Assembly: GCA_019649035.1 (NCBI GenBank)
Contig: BMAT01000628.1
Span: forward strand, 211,853-250,252
Direction: 5' to 3'
Length of the DNA: 38,400 nucleotides
From: Elysia marginata
Taxonomy: Eukaryota > Mollusca > Gastropoda > Plakobranchidae
Below, in pieces: positions 21,138 to 31,019 of the stretch (position 1 is the first letter of the stretch; each line of letters opens with the position of its first letter). The notes beneath the pieces are model-generated. The model ran no database searches and had not been told where the DNA came from. It worked only from the letters and a program-made list of their open reading frames with translations. Both the position numbers and the translations under genes were made by a program.

Positions 21138-22164
21138 TTTAACTTTTTAGGTGGATATGAATACACCTAAAAAAGCTGTCGAAGAGCAACAAGTCTTTCA
21201 AGAAAATATCCACAACTGATGAACCAAATAATAATTTTTCAAACAGTAAAATTCTATTCCACTTTCAATGTTTTATCACAATAGCTGAGCTTACTAATAT
21301 TATAAACAAGACAGATTCCAACACATGGTAATTCCTTTCAAAGACTGGAAAAAACTGGAGACCACACCTGAGTGTCCTTTTGAGTGTGTGTGCATGAAGG
21401 AAGAAATTTATTTCAAATTAGTTCTACAGTTCTTTAAACTTTGAACCACCAATGCTAGCAATTATTAGTCAGTATATAGCTCTAAATCTATGTCAGTTAT
21501 TACAAATATAATATTTATCTTTGAAAAACAAGGAAAAATACAAATTGCAATTGTTACAAATGTAAGGGCACTGCTTACATTTCCTAGCTCTGTCCATTTG
21601 CCCTCAACAAAATTAAGGCAAGTGAAAGTTAGAAAGTCTCATAGATCCAATCTACAGCACTGGTTAGGTTCCCATAGGCCCAGCTATTTGACATTGATAA
21701 CATGCAGGTAAAAAATAGAAGGCACATGCATCTAATCTTGATCTTGATCAGAAAAAGATCTACTTTTAAATAACCATGAGCTTAGTTTGACAGACCAGAA
21801 GTTAAATTTGGGTTACATGTAATGATGTAATAACATTAGATTTCATGCTAAAACTGTGCCTATCCTCTTAATTTTGTCAAAGCCAAATGTACTGGACAAC
21901 AAAACTTAACTGACCAGTGCCCAATCTATCATTTAAATCTAAAAGCCTAAAAAGGGTTTAGAAGGCCAGAATTGAAAAAAAAACATTAGATCCGCTAAAA
22001 GTAAAACTGCCTAGATTCTCTCTATTTCATCAAGGCTAAATTAACAGGACCGCTGAACTTAACCATTGCCAAAGGTAAGAAAAAGTAGGCCTTGTGTGTT
22101 ATTGTTGTTTTCTCGATGACTGGTCAAGCATGTTTTTCCAATACAGTAGTATTTGCCAGAAGTG
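21138..22164. other. 5' flank of IPPK; no further exon assigned
   Basis: On the minus strand a pyrimidine-rich CTTTTTTAG lies about 30 bases before the IPPK start codon, so a 5' UTR intron is possible, but I could not place an upstream exon. No other gene is seen. Confidence 0.35.
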
Positions 22165-22300
22165 AACTCGCTTGAGTTAAAGTCAAATCTCCGTTAGAGT
22201 CAACACCTCGCAACAGTCCTGTTTTTTTCCTTCTTTGAGTAACTTTATTTTCCAATAAGTCAACTGCCTCAAACCTAGTTTGACTTAAAGTCAGCACCTT
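22165..22300. repeat. Diverged relative of the CAGTGGAATCC MITE family
   Basis: It contains GAGTTAAAGTCAAATCTCC, AGAGTCAACACCTCGC and TTTGACTTAAAGTCAGCACC, recalling both inner ends of the MITE, but without clear termini. Confidence 0.4.
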
Positions 22301-22424
22301 GTAGCCAAATGGAAAGAGATAGAGAGACTCCAGATGGATCTTGATAGAGTCAAAGAGGTGGATGGGCGATCTTTGTTTCCATTCACGATTCAAGACACTG
22401 CATGTAGCCCATGCTCACCTGGCA

Positions 22425-22560
22425 AAGGCTAGTAGGCGAGAGGGGGGGGGGGCTGGTACAGCTGGACAGGTGCTGATTGGGGCAGTTCACTGATTACTGA
22501 CCCACACCTCCCCACTTCGCCACACCAGTCCAACGAATTGAATGTTGCGCAAACACAGTG
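22425..22560 (-). promoter_or_regulatory. Possible IPPK promoter region
   Basis: A GC-richer patch about 1.3 kb upstream of the IPPK start codon. On the minus strand it includes CCCCAATCAGC, a CCAAT-box-like word, near 22475-22485. Support is composition and this one word only. Confidence 0.2.
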
Positions 22561-22714
22561 TTTCTGTCCATCCCTTTGTCTATATCTAGCCTAGGTCAGC
22601 CTTCATAATTTCTACGAGTACCTTACTAGCCGTTACACTGCACTCATTGTATCTCTTAGTATTACAGATTGCACTAGATTCCTCTGTTCCGACCCCACCC
22701 CTTGAAAATGGATT

Positions 22715-22796
22715 ATAAAGTCAACCTCACTTAAAAGTTAAAGTCAACACTTTTTTTTTCCTAACCAAGGTGTTTACTTTATCCGGGTTTGACTGT
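22715..22796 (+). mobile_element. Right-hand remnant of a CAGTGGAATCC-family MITE
   Basis: TAAAGTCAACAC, a T-run, AAGGTGTTTACTTTATCCGG and TTTGACTG followed by TA match the right half of the copy at 28261-28417. The left half is missing or too diverged to see. Confidence 0.5.
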
Positions 22797-24070
22797 ATTT
22801 TTTTTTTCAAATAAATGAATTGAAATGCGACTCAATAATTTATAATATGGCCATGGACTGAACGTGGATTCTAGATCTAATCTAGCTAGTACTAGATCTA
22901 GTAGGAAATGTTATAATCTAAAGTGTATTTTTACTGAGTTTTAGTTCTATCTAAAATAAGACTTCGGAGTTAAGTCTCTAGATCTAATGATTGAAAATGA
23001 AAGATTTCAAAGGTATAAGATTTGCAATGGATTGGAGAGAAGTAGGCTCAAAGTGGAAATGCCTAAATAGTAAAATGTCGCTGCCTTTAGTATGATCTAC
23101 ACCTTCAAGTTCAACTTAGTGTGGCTTCGGAACCCACTGCCTTGCCACTTAGAATTTAGGTTCTAGAAAGACAAGTAGTCTCCTTACAGTTCGAGAAACA
23201 TAGCTGCCTTAGAATCTACTTATCTAGGCCTATACCATGTCGCTACAACACTCCTTACTGACCTTAGTCTTAGAAATTTCAAGAAAATTATAGTAATATC
23301 CGTATATATCGAGGTTTGAAAAACTAGCTTTACTTGTGTATGTCACTCCAGGTCCTTGCTTCGTGTTTCCTTTTGATTTTTGTGAATATGAAGTAGATCT
23401 AGAAACTGCTTGAAATTCCAACAAACTTAGGTACATGTAGATTAAAAAGGCGAGTAAGACGACCAAGCTTAGAAATTTCGCAGACTAAAATCTAGGCCTA
23501 CTTTCATTTTGTCTTTTCGGAAGTAAACAAAATGTAAAGGGGCATCACTCTTTGGGTCTAGTCAAGTCAAATAAAAATTTATCTTTCTCTCATAGGAAGT
23601 TTGAAGGTGCGGTACCAAAACGGTTGACTTTGGGCCTTTGCGCTTAGGTCGAGTTTGGTGGTCTCGGACGGTTTTTTTTTAAATATAGATTTTTTTTCTT
23701 TTTATGGGGTCTGCTTTTAAAGATAAAACCTGTTAAACAAAGTTTAGTTTAAACTAGATTTTTTTAAAATCCATTTTACTGCTTAAACTTTGAACTTTTC
23801 AATCTAATGTGGTCTTGAAATGCTTATCTTAAGATAAGTAGACTCCACTGTGTGCTTGTAAAAGTTGCGGTATGATTATTTGTGTGTGTGTGTGACTCGG
23901 GCTGAAACTGAGAGAGAGCGAGAGAGAGACAGGCAGACAGACAGCTAGACAGAGAGAGAGAATCTAATTATAATAAGGCATAATTCAAAACACTTGGAGT
24001 TTTCCTATAAAGTAGACAAAGATCCAAAAAGGGCGCATCTAAATAAAAGGTAATTTTAAAAGGCAGATTT
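22797..24070. other. No gene recognised; AT-rich DNA with simple repeats
   Basis: It holds a GT/GA/CAGA simple-repeat patch at 23880-23962 and, at about 23835-23854, an inverted terminus (TAGACTCCACTG) of the CAGTGGA type seen elsewhere in the window. No exon was identified. Confidence 0.5.
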
Positions 24071-24311
24071 ACAACTTATCACTCCGTGGAACGAGGAAAA
24101 AATCAATACAAAACAACTTTACACACAAAAACGTTTCGGCTTTATTATACTGCAGCTTTCTTCAGAAACAATAGATAATACAATGGAAATATAAGACATT
24201 ATGTATTGTTTCTGAAGGAGGCAGTAAAATGAAACCGAAACGTGTTTACGCATAAATTTAGTTTGTATTGTTTTGTTGTTTTCCCACCTTGTTTCGCTGA
24301 GTGATGTAGAT
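24071..24311. mobile_element. Long inverted repeat; two head-to-head element ends
   Basis: The arm 24071-24180 read on the minus strand and the arm 24198-24311 read on the plus strand are homologous. Both contain ATTGTTTCTGAAG, GGC-or-AGC then GCAGTA, CCGAAACGT, TTTGTATTG and a GAGTGAT end. The 17-base centre is unpaired. The motif string (TGAAGAAAG.. GCCGAAACG.. CGGAGTGAT) is reminiscent of termini of Penelope-like or similar retroelements, but I cannot confirm the class. Confidence 0.7.
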
Positions 24312-24374
24312 AATAGAGAGAGAGATTTGTTATTTGTTTGTTTGCTTAGTTGGTTGGTTGTGTTTTTCATGTAA

Positions 24375-24376
24375 NN
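24375..24376. other. Two unresolved bases (NN)
   Basis: Two N lie exactly at the tail end of the minus-strand SINE, where they probably mark an unresolved junction or low-quality call. Confidence 0.95.
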
Positions 24377-24544
24377 TTCAAGCACTGCCTTTAGCCAGGT
24401 ACCCGTTTTACAGGTGGGTGGACGGGGGAAAGTTAGGGTAAATCGCTTTCCCAAGGCAATTGCAACATGACACGGTCGGGAATCGAACCCACGACCTCCA
24501 GATCGCAAGTCCGACGCGCTAACCACTCTGCCACGCTGCCCTCC
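24377..24544 (-). mobile_element. tRNA-derived SINE, copy 2
   Basis: On the minus strand it begins GGAGGGCAGCGTGGC, with an A-box-like GTGGCAGAGTGGTTAGCGCG and a B-box GGTTCGATTCC, and continues with GGGAAAGCGATTTACCC, CACCTGTAAAACGGG and GGCAGTGCTTGAA. Head and tail match copy 1 at 10896. Anticodon-loop bases differ between the copies, so the parent tRNA is not certain. Confidence 0.88.
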
Positions 24545-24891
24545 ATTTGCCCCATCCATCTGCATTTCTTTGCTTTGTCTAGTCCAAAATAGGTTTACAT
24601 ACATTACATTACAAGCGTTTGATTTTTCAATGTTTTGACAAATGGGTATATTATGCCGGGCTATCTCCTTTATCATTTAGACCTGGTGGTTAATAAATTG
24701 AACTTTGACCCTTGAATGGATTATCGTGGTGACAAAGGTATTCGCATAGTGCGCAATATTGTATCTGGCAAATGACTCGTACATGTGCAATGTACATGTA
24801 TTGTAAGCTTTAGAGTTGGACAGTTTCAAGTTTCAGTTTAGATTCAACAGGGAAGTCTTGATTTAGACTCATTTGTTAGATACATTTGTTA

Positions 24892-24963
24892 GAAGAAGAA
24901 GAAGAAGAAGAAGAAGAAGAAGAAGAAGAAGAAGAAGAAGAAGAAGAAGAAGAAGAAGAAGAA
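24892..24963. repeat. Pure (GAA)24 trinucleotide repeat
   Basis: Seventy-two uninterrupted bases of GAA. The Glu-rich frame across it is a repeat artefact. Homopurine-homopyrimidine mirror repeats of this length can form triplex (H-DNA). Confidence 0.98.
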
Positions 24964-25439
24964 TGCATAATCGAAAAATCAAGCCCTAAACCTATAATAC
25001 AAGTAGACACAGCTAGTGATTTTTCATTCGTGTGTCATGGCTCTAAAAATGACAAAATTTACTTTAAAAAATTTTGAACCTAGACTGACGCAATTTGTTT
25101 ATACATTGTAATTACTCTTATCCATATTCTTATTATGACGCGACCACATAACTATAAATGACATGCAATTCTTGCATTTACTTACAGTCACATTTTTTTT
25201 CCTTATTTCAAATCGCTGGATGGTATTGTGAATTATTTATGCTGAACTGGAAAAAGCCACCGAACATATTGTCTTTTCTTATTTCTGATTCTGAAACACT
25301 TTGCTTCTTGGTGCTTTGCAACTTTCAATTCCTCTTCTACAGCATTTAAAGTGAGTGCATAAATTGTTTTTATCTTTAGTTTACCCCTGAAAAGTTGTTT
25401 CTTTTTTAACATTATTAATTTTCTGGGAGATGTAAACAG

Positions 25440-25880
25440 CTCGATACATAGTAACATCGCAGAGCAGAGAGACCAGGGGGGGGGGGGGGGTTCTATCGTG
25501 CACAAAAACACGAGAGGCAGCCGAGGCGTCTTTGTAGTCGGATCAAAGAGTTTGGAGAGCAAGAGAGCCGAGACACGCTGGCTACGCGTATACGCATGGC
25601 TGCATAGCATCATAAATAGACTATTGAGCCGGTAAATTCAAAAGATAATAGCGGAAGTACAAACACACATACTACACACCTACTCTAAACCACTAGGCGT
25701 ATGCTTTGTTTACCGTCTCTATTCACATACGCTTTTGTAAGCACTGTTGTCAAAGGGCGTTGGGCTCAGTTCTCCCTCTTGCTCGCTATTCAGTTCTCTT
25801 TAGTCGGATGACTACGATGTCGAGTGATGCTAACAGCAAAGCAACAATTGTGCTAGTGTGGTCAGACTAATAAGTTGCAC
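25440..25880. promoter_or_regulatory. CpG-richer patch, possible promoter or first exon
   Basis: A G-run at 25479-25490 is followed by DNA denser in CpG than its surroundings (CACGAGAGGC, GGCTACGCGTATACGC). Further right, TATTCAGTTCTCTTTAGTCGG precedes an ATG at about 25819 that opens a 17-codon frame. No splice-linked downstream exon was recognised, so a gene is not claimed. Confidence 0.25.
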
Positions 25881-27511
25881 CTATTGTAAAATGCATTTAA
25901 ATCGTTGGGTACTCAGAGATCGCATTTGAGAGATTTTTTTTAGAAATAAATTATATAAGGTAACACGAATATAGCTGAGTCTTTGGGTGTAAATCTTTTT
26001 GTCTGACGACAGTCCATTATTGTCAAGTATGTGGTATCAACAAAAAAACAACAACAACAAAACCGTGCATGTCCTTTTAAACATAGTTTTATCTTTCCCA
26101 GTGCATGAACAAACTTGCTTAAAAAATGTGGAGGCATACCAGAAAGTTTACTATCATTTTACATAGTTTGGCAATCAGTTGTATGTTTCTTAATTTAGTC
26201 ATTACATGTACACTGTTTTCATTTCGCATTAATCGTTTTGCCACATAGATATGACTTGTTTTTTCAACTTTAGCCATAATGTATGTGGTGATTTGTTATT
26301 TATCTTTTAGACACCAATGTAATTTGCTTGCCGTACTATGTTGAACTGTACACGTTTTAGTACTCTCACTGTAGGTCTACATACTTCAGGGAAAATCCGG
26401 AACACGTTCATGTGTGTAATATTATGCTTGTAAAAAAGTTGAGCGTTCAGACCTAGAAAATATTGGTGCTAATTGCTGTAAAATATTTTAAATATTAACA
26501 CAGCAAAACTAATACAAGAAGCAAACCACTGCATGTATAGCATACTTAGTAAGCTTTGAAAAAGATATGTAAGCTTACATATGTAGTGGGAAAACGTTGG
26601 CTAGCTTTGCCTAAGAGCATGCAGTTTTTCATCAAAACTGGTAACGAACCAGAGATCTAGACATTGCCTTCAAACTTATTTCCTGCCTCTAATAGACAAA
26701 AAAAAATTAAAAGAAACCGTAGCAATCGTGAAAATTGTTACTATGTTTGGACAAGTTGTCACAATAACTTTAGGTTACAACTCCACACCACTCCTCTGAG
26801 AAGCTGGCTTTCACCTCTCTCAACTCATAGTCGTATTCTCCATCTATTGCGTAGTAGTGCTTTTTGAAAGTAGGCCTACTGGTTCAGTAATATGCGAGGT
26901 AAAAAAAGAGAATGTTTTATGTAGGTCACTCATTCTGCCTCAAACTATTCATGTAAGATGTACATGAGAAACTAGATTACCCAAGTATCGGTACCGCTCA
27001 CCTTTGTGGAAAATAGCAGTGCGTATATAATTGTAACTTGTAAGGCTTATTGATTCACATAGGCCTATTAGGCCTAACGGCATGTGCAGCTTATAACAAA
27101 CTAGGCTATCATTTTTATCTTTACATTGACTGCGTTGATTTTGAAATGAACACGTAGACAAGCACACAAACTTCATGTACAAATAGGCCTTGGGGTGAGA
27201 AGAAATAGTGGACGCAGTCATTTTTAGCTCTTTCTCTTAAACAAAAAACATTTCAGTTAACTTTGGGATGAAACACGTGTTGACAAAAAGAAGCACTTAC
27301 AGAAGCAGAAGACAACTTGAATCCCTAGTGGTCGTGTGGCAGTTCGATTGTTTTTTTTTTCTTAATTAATAGGCCCTAACAATTTTCACAAAAGATTCTC
27401 GTAATTACATGTAACTGATGCCGTCCGTTTCCACGCTCATAGTGTGAAGCTCGCCTCCCTCGCTTAATGCAGAGCCCGTTAACTACTAAACTATTAAGTG
27501 TGAAAAAGGGC
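25881..27511. other. No gene recognised; AT-rich intergenic DNA
   Basis: Short frames only, with many TACATGTA and AGGCCT words. I see no repeat unit, exon or RNA gene that I can support. Confidence 0.45.
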
Positions 27512-27960
27512 ATGAGCCTTAGATAAAAGGTCGTGTGGCGTGTCGAGATTGATGTCATGTCAGGCTCTGGGGCTATGAAACATACATATTTCAAAACTGA
27601 AATAATGTCATGTTATTTTGCTCTAAAATCAAATATTGTAATGGGCTGTAATCCAACATTTTAATCACAAATAATTTTTACAGAACACGACATTTAGAGC
27701 ACAAAATCCATTACCTATTTATCGTCTGTCACGAGTGATTTTAAACATGAATAATGAATAACACGATAATTTCGTTCGTCTTGACTATCAATAATACTTT
27801 GGCTTTAACATCAATAAATCCACTGCTTTTTGCCATAATCTATACATTAATATTAAATGGGGCCTTTTCAAAATTATTACGAAATGTTGATAGAGTAAGA
27901 AAATTCGGCATCAAAAGTTGTCTTTAGTCAACGCAAAAATACATTTTGTCAGAAGCCAAG
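27512..27960 (+). repeat. Diverged dispersed repeat, copy B
   Basis: Collinear with 16545-17020 (copy A), including about 30 near-identical bases around AACATCAATAAATCCACTGC. A short related word, ACAACCTTTTGTCAAAGCCTCATA, occurs near 34641 and matches the end of copy A only. Confidence 0.75.
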
Positions 27961-28260
27961 TAGGCCTACCCCATGTAAACATAAGTGAAACCGAGACACG
28001 GTGGATTAAAAAAACAACAGAGATGTGTAAATACTGTAATAGTATACCATCTATGGTTCTGCCTTGTTCACTTTTCTAGTGAAAGATTTGGGTCATAATA
28101 TTTTGTTGTGACCTAGTACCATTCTACATGTACATGTATGTTATTTCACAAGGTAACATGTAGACACACCCTGATTCACAGTGCCTCAGGGTGATCCACA
28201 GTAAATCAGGTAAGTCTTACGCTATTAGTATTACAGCTTCCACTTCCGTTTAAACGAATA

Positions 28261-28417
28261 CAGTGGAATCCACTTAAAGTCAACACCTTTAAGGGAAACT
28301 CTTGCTTAATGTCAACTTTGTTTTGCAGTCCCATCTTGTATTTCTTCATATTTTTGCATGGTTAAAGTCAACACATCTTTTCGGTCCCGAGGTGTTGACT
28401 TTATTAGGATTCCACTG
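28261..28417 (+). mobile_element. 157-bp MITE with CAGTGGAATCC termini, TA target duplication
   Basis: It starts CAGTGGAATCCACTTAAAG and ends CTTTATTAGGATTCCACTG, flanked by TA at 28259-28260 and 28418-28419. The interior is about 90 percent or more like the left part of the 6659 copy by eye and lacks an internal segment present there. It is non-coding. Confidence 0.9.
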
Positions 28418-28754
28418 TATAATCATGTTAAGGCACTTTATATCATAAACAGTTGCATAGCATTATCACTTGCATCACAATAACCAATATAATCAAGACC
28501 ACCATCATCACCAGCGTCATCATTATCATCACCACCAGAGGCTAAAAATACGAGATATCGGATATGGGCCTTGAGCACATCTGCCCCAAATGCCAGCGAG
28601 ACTTTTCATCATAAAAGACTACAACTAGTACAAGAGGACTCTCAATTTAACATAGGGCGCTGGTGCGATAGAGGCACCATTACAGTGCACATGCACACTC
28701 CAAAAAAGGGTCACGTCTTGCTGACAAGAAGGTACAACATCAAAACCAAGAGAC

Positions 28755-28757
<3 letters not shown>

Positions 28758-28801
<44 letters not shown>
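28758..28801. repeat. (GA)n microsatellite
   Basis: A pure GA run of about 43 bases. The 109-codon frame spanning it is not supported as a gene. Confidence 0.95.
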
Positions 28802-28802
<1 letters not shown>

Positions 28803-30740
28803 GGGGGGCAACAAACTTAACTGAGCTAATTCCAAGCGGCTTTTTAAACGCTGATTATTGTTGCTGCTGTAACTTTTTCAAGAGCTATGTCAATGGCTGA
28901 TTATTTTTCACTGTGATCGTTTGTTACGTGAGTCTCACAACGAAGACCTCCATAATTTAGTCTGATGGGGTAGAGTTTATATTTTTTCAACAGCTAGGCC
29001 TTGTACATGTACAGTGTGTACCTGAATGTCATTACTTGGCCTGCTTAGAACTTATGAGTCAAGCTTTAAAAAATAAGATAATCAGTTCTTTACTCATCTT
29101 GGTTCTTCTCAATATTTTTATGCTTAATATAAGTTAATATTATTAATAATATCAGTCGTAAAACACTGTCTCACAAGCTAAACTTTCAATGTCAAAGTAC
29201 GAAACTGAAGATGTTATGGATGGAAATTGCCCAGTGTGCAAAAATTTTGTTAGTTTCCCTTGTTATACCTCGAGTTATACCCATCTATCTCTAAGTAAAA
29301 GTTTCGAATAAAAACAAGCCCTAAAAAGATTCCTTTCATAACCTGTCCAGATTCCTTGCAAAAAAATTTTGGGTAAAAAGATCTGTCATCTTTATTTTCC
29401 TACTTAAGCAATTTTTTCAGCCAATTATGTGAGAAATAAATCCACTGTAGCCTTTTTTTGTTTACATTCTAAACTTCGACTAAGCTCCTACACAGTTTGG
29501 CTCTCAGTATGTGTTATTTGTACATGTACCGGATAAGGGTTGTTAGGCTTTTCATCAATGCCATCTGTTACTTACCTAAGGATATGAAATAAATCCAAAA
29601 AAATATAAATCATCCCATTAGGCATTTAGCTGTCCTATATAATTGATGAACGATACCTGACTTCATAATACTAGGATTCTACATTATCATAAAAAAAACC
29701 AAGATAAGTGAAAACTTCAAATTTAAAACCTCTAAAACTGATGAACTAATTTAGGTGAAATTGATAAAAATGGCACAATTGAATTCAACTTAATTTTGCT
29801 ACCAAAATACATGTAGGTTTTTATGTTCACGAGCCATATATTCTAAAGATAAATGTAAAATTAATTTTCTTAACTTTGTAAGCACCCTAGAGCTCTAAAG
29901 ATATTATGCTTGAACTTAGTGTACATGTTTGAGGTAACATTTCGTATGTGTACAGTCAAATGATTTAAATCTTAATTTGTTTACTTACTTCCAAACTTTT
30001 TTTTTCAGACTACTGATTTATTTTTTTTGTATGGTTACTGCAGGCTGAACTATTTTTTTATCCAAAGTTTTTGTAAATTGCTAAAAAGCCCTCTGCACTG
30101 TGGGCACTAAATTTTTCACAACATAATTTCCCATGTTTTGAGTAATCATACTACGGTACCAAAATTTAAGTATGAAAAACTTTTCATGAATATTTAAAAT
30201 GCTGCACTGTAACTTTTGGGCTTACGCATGAACTGATTAATTTTTTGAAAAACCTGTGACTTCATTTTCAAAAAATTGTGTGAACTGTTCATTTGTTTTA
30301 CATTAAACTGGACAGCATCTAGGTGTATTTTATTCAGTTTGCATGATAACACAGCATAGCACTGTAACTTAGTGTATGGTGTAGCGGTCTTGTTTGAATG
30401 CACAGGAGTTTAGCTTAAGAAACTACGATCCTTGTAAACTTAAACCAAAGTTTTAGGTACTGCAAACGTTTGGGTTTGAACAGATTTTGGTTACATTGCC
30501 ACGGTTAACTTCTAAAGGAAAAGCGATTTGAGCAGCAAACATCTTTTGGTTTAAACCAGCATTTTAGTTTCTTATTTTGGATTGGATTATAAAGATTTCA
30601 TAAAATGATAGGCAATTAGTTTCAGTAAAACCTGTGTAAAACCCTTGAATCAAGGGGGGTGATTCGTTTGGAACTAAATTTAGCTCTTACTTCCAACAAA
30701 ACAGACTAGTAAAACAGCTGTATAATGTATGCTAGTCAAA
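28802..30740. other. No gene recognised; strongly AT-rich DNA
   Basis: No exon, RNA gene or defined element is visible. Frames are short and of chance appearance. Confidence 0.5.
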
Positions 30741-30743
30741 ATA

Positions 30744-30897
30744 CAGTGGACTCAGAACATGGTTTAAGATAAAGTTTGGTTTGATATAACCTAGATTTTA
30801 GGTCCCTTTGCTTTTTCTTCATAATGTTAGTAACTGCTTAATAATATATTTTTTTAAACTCTGGTCTAGAGGGGTTTATCTTAAAAAAGGACTCCAG
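30744..30897. mobile_element. Possible small inverted-terminus element (CAGTGGACTC type)
   Basis: The left end CAGTGGACTC with TTTAAGATAA just inside, preceded by TA, is mirrored at the right by TTATCTTAAAAAAGGACTCCAG. A similar right terminus lies at about 23835-23854. The right end has no clean TA flank, so boundaries are tentative. Confidence 0.45.
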
Positions 30898-31019
30898 CTT
30901 ACGTGTATCATGACAAAATCTTATTTGGTCTTAGTCTTTAGGAAAATAAAAAATTAACAAAACAAACAGTACTAAATTTTTCAAATTAAAAAAGAAAGAA
31001 GGAAGTCCAACTAGAGCAA

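Noticed and set aside
24119-24676. 185-codon minus-strand frame
   Set aside because: Covers the SINE, two N bases and the inverted-repeat arms; it contains an unresolved codon and is not a gene.
28571-28900. 109-codon frame containing an Arg/Glu run
   Set aside because: A third of it is the (GA)n microsatellite; the remainder matches no family and has no gene context.
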